Made by a program: the position numbers and the translations under genes
From: Laccaria trichodermophora
Lineage: Eukaryota > Basidiomycota > Agaricomycetes > Agaricales > Hydnangiaceae
Direction: 5' to 3'
Assembly (NCBI GenBank): GCA_018417955.1
Contig: JACTVC010000027.1
Span: 124,001 to 188,000, forward strand
Length of the DNA: 64,000 nt
Notes under the pieces: model-generated
The model's input: only the letters and a program-made list of their open reading frames with translations
Databases searched by the model: none
What the model was told of the DNA's origin: nothing
Part shown: positions 57,901 through 64,000 of the stretch, one piece after another
Layout of the letters: every line of letters begins with the position of its first letter
How positions within the stretch are numbered: the stretch's first letter is position 1

Positions 57901-60900
57901 TAGCTGAGTGAATCCGGAAAGCGCATCAAGCGATGACAAAACTTGAGCGCCTGATAACGAAGCCAGGATGTCCGATTGCCGAGGTATTGGGAATTCGTCT
58001 GGGATAGTAGCTGCATTTAACTTTCGGTAATCGACACAAAATCTCGGTTTGCCATTCCGGTACGCAATGACTACGGGAGCGCTCCACGGGCTCTTAGATG
58101 GTTCAATGACGCCCTGTTCAAACCAGGTATTTATCTGCTCGTCGATTATCTCACGTTTCTGAGGAGATGCGTGATACATAGGCACCGAAATCGGGACCTG
58201 GCCATCCACTGTTCGAATGTGGACTTTCGCCGGCAGGTTCCCTAGACGACCGTCGAATCCGAACGCTTTAATTCGCCGCCTCAGCATTGCCCAAGCTTCT
58301 TCTTTCAGATGCTCCGGTAAACTGCCTACATCAATCAGTTCTTCCAGTTGTTCAGACGAATAAACAGTCGGGTCAGGCATAGCCGCGGTTTTAGGTCCGT
58401 ATTGTTCCTGTTCTTCTTCCGCGTCTTTACTCGTTGACTCCCCTTGATCTGACTGGAGAGCGATGACTGTTCTGATTACTTCGGCTGCGCTGCGGAATTT
58501 CTCTAGTTCTTCCGACGACTTAGGGGAATCGAAAAATTCCGCCGGATCCACTATGGAGCCAATGATCTCCCCCTTTCGGATATACCGAGGATGGTCTGTA
58601 GGGTTCGCTACTGGTACCCAAGGATTAGCCGCCGAAATCAACACGTTAGGAACAGCGAAAAAAGTGTCATTGGCGTTAGCCAACAGATTCTTCTGTACTA
58701 GCCATTCTCGATCTTCGTGGAGCTGTCCTTCTACTCGAATTGGTTTACTTTCATGGGGCTTCAATCGTACATCTTCCGCCGCTCGTATAACCTTTTCCTC
58801 CACGCCAAATTTGACTTTCTGACGGTGTCGTTTCGCCTTATTCCTCCTATGAAACTGACGTCGAACGTATTGACCGACCATGTACGCACTCTGTCGCATG
58901 CGAGTGAAGTCCTTGGTCCTTTCTACAGGAACAGCTCGAATCCTGTGCTCATGACGCCCAAAAGATAGGTGAGTGCCTTCCTCCACGTTCCGAGTGACGC
59001 TTAATTCGTAGGATTGCTGATAATCCTCGCCCAACAGTATTGGAACCGTCATTCCGGGGACCACGTACGCTTCCGCTTCCGTCTCCAAGACGTCTCCGTC
59101 CACTGTCGTCATAAAGATTGGAATACGAACAAACCCTTTAAGTTGAGCATCCTTGTCGGTGAGTTGCCATAATCGCATTCTCATACCCTGCTTAATAGTG
59201 GGTTTTGAAACCAGCTGTTCGTAAAATTCGTAGGATATCAGAGTAATATCTGCACAAGAGTCCAATCGCAAGTCCGTTTCGACGTTATTCAGCCCTCCCA
59301 CAAAACCTTTAGTGGATAGGACCGACACCCCTATCGCCGACATCCCTTCTGGACGCGATCTCGCTTTAGGTATTCTGAATGGTTTTTCCCTCATAGGTGG
59401 AGCTGAAGGGGGATCTTTCACCTCCCTTGGAGGATCCTTTACCTCTCTTGGAGGATCCTTCACTTCTCTTGGCGGGTCTTTATCGGATTCTGATTTTTGC
59501 GAGGATGGGACCTGCTCTGTATGTGTCGAGAAGGCTTCTTTCTGCAAAGAGTCGTCGTCCTCATCACCAACTTGGTAAAGAAGGTGCGAGTTAGATTTCT
59601 CTTTCTGTCTATATTCTGACCAGAAAACATCCTCCTCCTCTTCCATAAAGACCGTTTGCCTCCTCCGGGGCACATTTTCATCGGACTTACGTTCGCTATG
59701 AAAGGAGTTGATCCTTTCCTGAGGAACCGCCTTATGAAAATCCGAAGACTCGGACGATTGCTTGGTCTCCGAAGCTAACCGTTCGGTGACCAGAATCGAG
59801 TACACGCTCGTATAATAGCCCTCCAGTTCTTCTTCTTCATTCGTCTCGATTCGGTAAGCAGTTTTCTGTTGCTTCGCTTCGTAGAAGGCCCAATCCGGGC
59901 ACTCTTTATCCCAGTGATTAGCGCTTCCGCATACTTTACAAGGGGATGGGGGTAAACGTCCCATTTTAGTGGTTACGTGGTCGTTTTTGCTGTATGGATA
60001 TCCCCCTTTCGGTGGTGGGCGCTGCCTTTTCTTTAAAACCGCAAAAGCCTCTTTCATGATTTCTGGGTCCGAAGTTATCTCCTGTAAGCACCCCTCTCTG
60101 CTAAGTTGGCTCAGAAATGCTTCGTGAATGACTTCTTCTCCAGCTTCATTTGTGGAGGTAACCATCTTAGCTGAACGATCAAAAGGGCGGTTCCTGTCGA
60201 CAGAAATACCCAGTTTGCGCAAAGTGTGTAGCAAATTATCCGAAGTGAGCACGTTTGTCGATTCATACTTTGCGGCATGTACTAATGCTAGTTCGTGATC
60301 TGTAGCTCTCGAATATAATGAGGACGTCGAACGGACCGTTTCCAAGTTCAGGATGGGTCCCCATGATATTGGGGCCTTTTGCATGACTAAATAAACTTCG
60401 GTCGGCCCCCCATCGTCTGATGCTACAAGCATCCGAGTGTACATAATACGACGAACGATGTAAGCTGGAGGAGATTCCCTTTCGAAACCTTCTTGACGGA
60501 AAGATTGGCCCTCGTATTTTCGGTTCATAGAGATTTGCCATGTCCGTCCCAAATAATTGTCTTTGATGCCTTTGAGGTAGTGCAGGTAGTGTGTTCTCAT
60601 CTTAGATTGCTCCGAGAATGGTAGTGTCGTGAACCACATCCATATTCTAGAGTTTTCCTTTAAACTTTTCCACAACCAATATCCGAGCGCTACTGGAATG
60701 TCCCCCTCTAAAGCTGCTAGCTGCTGGATCTTCCAAAAGTACTCAATAGCTGTATCCTTGTTTCCATCCCATACAGGTAGTTGATCCTGTTTCAACTCAT
60801 TCCTGATTGTAGCTACTAAGTTTCCGTAAGGGATGTTCCCTTGTGGTTGGGTAGATCCGTTCGCGCTTGGGTCATGGCCACCTCCTCCTCCTCCTCCTGG

Positions 60901-62934
60901 ATTTCCTCCGCCGCCTCCTCCGCCACGAGCGTGGGGAGTCGGGTCGTTAGAACCTTGGTTTCCAGGATTGTTCCTTGGGGGTTGTCCATTGTCGTCGCTA
61001 TCGTCGTCTGATCCATCTGGGTCTCCTCCAGGATGATCGTTGCGACGTCTGCCTCTTCGATTATCTGTCGACCTCGAGTGGTCTCTGGTAGAACTCCTGC
61101 GAGATCTTCCTTCGTTACTACGTTGTACGGGGTTTCTGGCAGAATCTGCGTTTTGTCGACCAGGAATGGACGTGGAGGCTGAAGGAGCTAGGTTGTCGCG
61201 CGTCTCGCGTACGTCGTTATTCATATGAGGGGGCAAGGGTCGTCCTTCGAAAGGGTTAGATTCTCGAGGTCTGATGGGTGCGTCGACCCTTGATGATTGT
61301 TGTCTTTCCTTCGAAGTAGAAACATTTTCGAAAGCGGGTGTGTGTGGTAAACCCAAACCGACCAACACATTTTGTTGCGACATGACCTTTGGAGGAGGTA
61401 GAGGTACTCCTCCTGGTCTGACGAAAAACTGTGAGCTTGATTTAAATGGCGTACCATACCCTACGTTCAAAATTCGAGGAGACGTGGGGGGACTAGGACT
61501 AGCGAACTCGTCGGTTAGTCGTCGTTTTCCTTTCCTATCCCTAGGATCCTCTTTTGGTTCTTGCCCGTCTGTCGGGTATTCATTGATAGTCGGCAATTTA
61601 CTCTGAGAGTTCTGTTGTGAAACATTCGGTAATGAAAGTATCTCGGCCCAGGGAGCTCCGTCTCTTAACTTTTGTGGGGATTTCACTTGGTCTTGGTGAT
61701 GTGGTACGTTATCGTAGAAATATCTTAGTCGAAGATCTAATCTGTCAAGATCTTCCATAGCATCGTAAATGCCAACGTCCGTTGAAATGGGAGAAGTGGG
61801 CATAGACACATTCTCTCCTGGTAGAGGACTACGATATTGCAATTCGTATTTCGTCAAATTCTCTTGCGCGAAATGTAATCGCCTAGCGAGCCCCAACCAA
61901 GCGGCGTGGATTTGACCAACATCCGAAGATTCTCGTAATATGGGTAGAAAAGTATCCTTTGGGTCTACTTTGTAGTAAGACGTTCGCTCAGGAATCAAAG
62001 CGGATGTTCTTTCTAAAAAGATCTGCAGTTCGCTCACAACTTGTTCTACTTGCGCTAATAGCGTCGGTTTCAAAGCGTAACTCCTTTGAGGTCCTCTTAG
62101 TTCTACCGTATCGTTTTGAAGCAAATAGTTCTTTGAGGCAAGGTTGATGGCCCGTTGGTAAGTTGAAACGTCGTCGTCACTTGAGGCTTTGTACTGAGCT
62201 ATAAGCCTAGCCATAGGCGATCCTTCGTACCCTCTCTCAGCTTCGAGACGAAAGGTTTGTGACGAAGATTCTACGGTAGAACTCATATTGGTATGGTCTG
62301 GATCTATGGTTACGGCAGGAGGATTGTCGAATTGTTGAGATATAGAAGTTAGGGGTAGTATTTCCCCGGTAACGCTAATATTCGTAGTCGGTGAAATAGG
62401 AGCCGGAGTTTTGAATTCGAAAGCTCGGAAAGAATTAGGGGTATGATGAAACTCTGAAGAAGGGAGTCGTGGTTGAAAACTCGAAGAAGGGGATGATGTA
62501 TCCGTAGCGGATCGTGGAAGGAAAGGGTGGTGTTTGAATCCAACCGCTCGTCCTCGACCAATTTTCGAAGATTTCCCTCTATACGATAAGTCGCCCCGTA
62601 ATACGCTGAAGTCGTTGAAAGTTTTATGAGTCGCTTCTGGTCCTCTGTTGGTGAGAGAAGATCGGGGTGTAGCGGGAACTGATAGACCTCTCGCTTTTGA
62701 AGCAGCGGGGTTTCTTGCTCGAGAGCTGTAAGGAGTCCTAGCTGGTTTGGAAGGGGAGGAAGATCGTGAGCGATCGGAAAGTGTAGGTTGACTTAACGAT
62801 GAAGGAGGAGCACCCCTAATAGGTCTCCGATGCCTAGATCCTTCCGATAGACCTTCTTTCGCTACTGCTCTAAGCTCCTCTTCTGCAGATATGTCTAAGC
62901 CGGCCAGGCTGTCGTTGGTTCCCACAGTGTCCAC
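54928..62934 (-). CDS. Ty3/gypsy gag-pol polyprotein with chromodomain, single uninterrupted frame
   Basis: Open for 2668 codons from a GTG at 62934, just inside the 5' LTR; the first in-frame ATG is 62286 (MSSTVESSS), so the true start is unclear. Numbering from 62934: Ser/Pro-rich gag N-terminus; a Gly-rich linker (two runs of seven Gly, about 680-710); CCHC knuckle CKVCGSANHWDKEC at 999; three DPPREVK repeats before ~1190; protease LDSCADITLI, Asp ~1225; RT FCVDYRKLNAAT with YIDD at 1732-1735; RNase H YTDASDEALG and ITDHSALQWA; integrase HHCC finger then Asp 2308 (SMDFIVNLP), TDRDPRW and DGQTEVVNK; chromodomain from ~2610 (YEVERIIAERH ... YLVRWVGY ... DTWEP). Gag and pol share one frame with no stop or slip site, so their ratio must be set by processing or turnover. 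All catalytic residues looked for are present. Confidence 0.92.
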   Translation of the reverse strand: MDTVGTNDSLAGLDISAEEELRAVAKEGLSEGSRHRRPIRGAPPSSLSQPTLSDRSRSSSPSKPARTPYSSRARNPAASKARGLSVPATPRSSLTNRGPEATHKTFNDFSVLRGDLSYRGKSSKIGRGRAVGFKHHPFLPRSATDTSSPSSSFQPRLPSSEFHHTPNSFRAFEFKTPAPISPTTNISVTGEILPLTSISQQFDNPPAVTIDPDHTNMSSTVESSSQTFRLEAERGYEGSPMARLIAQYKASSDDDVSTYQRAINLASKNYLLQNDTVELRGPQRSYALKPTLLAQVEQVVSELQIFLERTSALIPERTSYYKVDPKDTFLPILRESSDVGQIHAAWLGLARRLHFAQENLTKYELQYRSPLPGENVSMPTSPISTDVGIYDAMEDLDRLDLRLRYFYDNVPHHQDQVKSPQKLRDGAPWAEILSLPNVSQQNSQSKLPTINEYPTDGQEPKEDPRDRKGKRRLTDEFASPSPPTSPRILNVGYGTPFKSSSQFFVRPGGVPLPPPKVMSQQNVLVGLGLPHTPAFENVSTSKERQQSSRVDAPIRPRESNPFEGRPLPPHMNNDVRETRDNLAPSASTSIPGRQNADSARNPVQRSNEGRSRRSSTRDHSRSTDNRRGRRRNDHPGGDPDGSDDDSDDNGQPPRNNPGNQGSNDPTPHARGGGGGGGNPGGGGGGGHDPSANGSTQPQGNIPYGNLVATIRNELKQDQLPVWDGNKDTAIEYFWKIQQLAALEGDIPVALGYWLWKSLKENSRIWMWFTTLPFSEQSKMRTHYLHYLKGIKDNYLGRTWQISMNRKYEGQSFRQEGFERESPPAYIVRRIMYTRMLVASDDGGPTEVYLVMQKAPISWGPILNLETVRSTSSLYSRATDHELALVHAAKYESTNVLTSDNLLHTLRKLGISVDRNRPFDRSAKMVTSTNEAGEEVIHEAFLSQLSREGCLQEITSDPEIMKEAFAVLKKRQRPPPKGGYPYSKNDHVTTKMGRLPPSPCKVCGSANHWDKECPDWAFYEAKQQKTAYRIETNEEEELEGYYTSVYSILVTERLASETKQSSESSDFHKAVPQERINSFHSERKSDENVPRRRQTVFMEEEEDVFWSEYRQKEKSNSHLLYQVGDEDDDSLQKEAFSTHTEQVPSSQKSESDKDPPREVKDPPREVKDPPREVKDPPSAPPMREKPFRIPKARSRPEGMSAIGVSVLSTKGFVGGLNNVETDLRLDSCADITLISYEFYEQLVSKPTIKQGMRMRLWQLTDKDAQLKGFVRIPIFMTTVDGDVLETEAEAYVVPGMTVPILLGEDYQQSYELSVTRNVEEGTHLSFGRHEHRIRAVPVERTKDFTRMRQSAYMVGQYVRRQFHRRNKAKRHRQKVKFGVEEKVIRAAEDVRLKPHESKPIRVEGQLHEDREWLVQKNLLANANDTFFAVPNVLISAANPWVPVANPTDHPRYIRKGEIIGSIVDPAEFFDSPKSSEELEKFRSAAEVIRTVIALQSDQGESTSKDAEEEQEQYGPKTAAMPDPTVYSSEQLEELIDVGSLPEHLKEEAWAMLRRRIKAFGFDGRLGNLPAKVHIRTVDGQVPISVPMYHASPQKREIIDEQINTWFEQGVIEPSKSPWSAPVVIAYRNGKPRFCVDYRKLNAATIPDEFPIPRQSDILASLSGAQVLSSLDALSGFTQLELAEEDIEKTAFRTHRGLFQFKRLPFGLRNGPSIFQRVMQSILAPYLWIFCLVYIDDIVIYSKSYEEHLSHLDQVLAAIEKAGITLSPKKCHLFYGSILLLGHKVSRLGLSTHAEKVKAIMELERPKKLSQLQAFLGMVVYFSAFIPYYASICAPLFQLLRKGGKWHWGVEQEHAFQSAKSALESSPVLGHPIEGSPYRLYTDASDEALGCSLQQVQPIRVRDLQGTRTYARLKKAFENGQPPPRLVSGLSTTCKDHDFNDVWAAEFEETIVHVERVIAYWSRLFKSAETRYSTTEREALAAKEGLVKFQPFIEGENILLITDHSALQWARTYENANRRLAAWGAVFSAYAPKLEIIHRAGRVHSNVDPLSRLPRAPPAHVSPLETKEPSIRAKETLDERQEVAPAAKMAAFTFAAWSIEDCLDEPKEVLINMRSRNKDSPETEEILTSSSLQNEDNGVESDELHTLDTTAEYWGAVNPPPTINLAMSENAKQQWRQSYLEDPMFRNIAKDDDSRYDRLGSGRRFFVDQDGMIFFNNEDYQPRLCVPLEQRNFILKEAHENPLESAHAGPERLWHSLSSRFYWKRMKLDIVKFCKSCDVCQKTKSSNFTKFGMLIPNPIPSRPYQSISMDFIVNLPWSEGFNAIYVVVDRLTKHASFIPTTTGLDAEGFALLFVKVIACRFGLPESIITDRDPRWSSDFWMEVAKALRTKMSLSSSHHPQHDGQTEVVNKLLTTMLRAFIEGKRDQWSVWLHLLEFAYNSAVHSSTGTTPFHLLLGFHPRTPLDFIGTKRSEEMGSRSLNPEAATFLENFAMHRDSARSAIAKAQGQQAKSFNKNRKPIPHLVKGDRVLVNPHALEWIESKGEGKKLAQRWIGPFEVIQRINPNVYRLRMSNLYPGLPIFNYQHLKKYEDSPPEYGDRHTLPETRTTKPAQEEYEVERIIAERHTKKGLEYLVRWVGYSPLYDTWEPRRALTNAPEVVSKWKKTRDKSQA

Positions 62935-62937
62935 CTT

Positions 62938-63499
62938 TGTAGGAACCTGTTAGAGGATTAACGTCTGTTCGCGGTATCCGAGTAACAACGACGAGTGAGT
63001 CTGGCGAGCTTTCGGTGTGAAGGAGTTACTACACTGGTGTATAGACCTCTGATGAAGGTCAGATCTGAGTTAAGAGTCGAACCGATACGCGAGTAGCTAC
63101 TGATGCTCTGGATAGCCACGAGCGTAGACGTACTCTCCCTTCTCGGAAAGCCGCAGAAAGGTGTAAACGGTGATTGGAGGATGGAGAGAAAAGGGAACCA
63201 AAGAGTTAGTTCCTGAGAGTCACGAGCTCTCAACGGTGAATCACTATGCTACTGACCTCGTTAATATATCCCTGTCACGCGTGTAGTCGAGTCGTGAAGA
63301 CGATGCTCGAGTGCTGCAAGACGTTGCAAGAATATGTATAAGAAGATGATGATACTACAGGCGTGACTGCAAAAATTGTAGGTAAGCGTGACTACTGTGA
63401 CCATGTGACAATTGAAGCAAAAGGCCTTCGCCTACGTTAAGTTGGGAATATAATAGTAAAGATGGATGGAGGGATCGTCCCGTAGTCCTACCCGTTACA
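62938..63499 (-). repeat. 5' LTR of the gypsy chromovirus
   Basis: 562 bp, same sequence as 51615-52176. Its transcript-side end CTCTAACAG resembles a branch point plus 3' splice site directly before the gag frame opens. Confidence 0.92.
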
Positions 63500-63504
63500 C
63501 TCTC

Positions 63505-63996
63505 TGGACGTCGATTCGGCTCGACTGGCCGCATTACTACTTCCTGAAGCTCCTCCAGTCGTTTATGCTTGATCCTGTCCCATCCCTGTGTCGCTGGGTC
63601 CGAGTTAACGCGATCTCCCACTGATAAGGTAGGATAGCCCGCCGGTATTCCCTCCCTGTCCTTGTCATTGTTGAATGTAGCTTGCTTTTTATAAGCGACG
63701 TGATCATAGGCATTGGTCTTTGGCGCGAGGTACTGGATATCTGTTGAGGCGACAAAGTCTTGGTGCTTATGATCCTCCTTGTAGTTATATAGTTCTGTAA
63801 TAGGAACCTCGTGGATGATGAAACAAGGGATTCTATGTTTCAAGAGCCAATAAACGTGTTCCTCTCTGGCACCGTTGATCCAGGTTCCCAAGACGTCGTC
63901 CATGGCGAACGGTGTCTCCGTCATCCATTCCTTCATCGCTGCTTCTCTATGTTCCCTCTTAACGATAGACATTGCCTTCAACCATGCGTCCTTCAA
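63505..63996 (-). pseudogene. decayed long ORF split by the gypsy element, N-terminal-side part
   Basis: Minus-strand frame entering from beyond the window: LKDAWLKAMSIVKREHREA, MTETPFAMDDVLGTWINGAR, VYWLLKHRIPCFIIHEV, then HKRLEELQEVVMRPVEPN and RRPE at the TSD. It rejoins 51609 in frame. No recognised domain; see the entry at 50142-51609. Confidence 0.55.
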
Positions 63997-64000
63997 CTTC

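Larger units (their letters stand above)
51615..63499 (-). mobile_element. Ty3/gypsy chromovirus, 11,885 bp, young, with an extra 3' ORF
   Basis: LTRs 51615-52176 and 62938-63499 are 562 bp, TG...CA and look identical. Target duplication CTCTC at 51610-51614 and 63500-63504. Element is on the minus strand: 5' LTR at the right, gag-pol, a second ORF, a polypurine tract GAATAGGGGGG, then the 3' LTR. The integrase C-terminus carries a chromodomain, which defines chromoviruses and often directs integration to heterochromatin. It inserted into an older, already decayed ORF. Nearly twice the length of a standard fungal chromovirus because of a long Ser/Pro-rich gag and the additional ORF. Confidence 0.93.

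Overview
The window looks like a piece of an Agaricomycete (mushroom-forming basidiomycete) nuclear genome. Host genes have many short introns (about 49-75 nt, GT..AG, often with CTAAC/CTGAC-like branch sites). The protein families are ones expanded in that group: F-box/LRR-like proteins, a DUF7330-type protein, a DUF6533-type membrane protein, a fungal SLATT 2TM protein, a KRE9/KNH1-like GPI-anchored protein and a BTB protein. Much of the window is transposon.

Layout. 1-6.9 kb: the 3' end of one F-box-type gene, then a second paralogue whose last codons are interrupted by a young Ty1/copia element (identical 144-bp LTRs, TSD TTCTC, half-tRNA-type primer site). 7.6-8.3 kb: cyclophilin A, complete, four exons. 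9.3-11.7 kb: a weak spliced-gene candidate and a decayed Hsp70-like gene. 12.4-13.4 kb: DUF7330-type gene. 13.7-15.1 kb: a non-autonomous CACTA-like element packed with GGTTGA subterminal motifs. 15.6-19.5 kb: a 1012-aa two-RRM, polyQ RNA-binding protein in eight exons. 20.5-25 kb: three diverged copies of one segment around an unrecognised but convincing two-exon gene. 26.7-27.8 kb: SLATT gene. 28.9-29.9 kb: GPI-anchored wall/membrane protein.

30.5-50 kb is a repeat-rich zone. It holds two intron-containing tRNA-Asp(GUC) genes, an LTR-flanked element with no recognisable gag-pol, a DUF6533 gene, and an 8.6-kb element with ~400-bp terminal inverted repeats. That element carries an rve-type integrase/transposase relative, a divergently transcribed BTB gene and a third gene. 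All three are broken by TGA codons where CGA is the likely ancestor, and the integrase also holds a 689-bp foldback insertion. A related site without the 8.6-kb element is present at 30.7 kb.

50-64 kb: an old, CGA-to-TGA-decayed ORF lying next to a polypurine tract and an LTR-like sequence. It is split by a young 11.9-kb Ty3/gypsy chromovirus (identical 562-bp LTRs, TSD CTCTC). The chromovirus has a single gag-pol ORF of up to 2668 codons and a second, downstream, same-strand 858-aa ORF of unknown function in the env-like position.

The main biological reading is two generations of mobile DNA: old insertions eroded by CpG-type transitions and young ones still open. The least explained pieces are the chromovirus 3' ORF and the cargo-bearing TIR element. 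All gene names rest on motif recognition by eye; no search was run.
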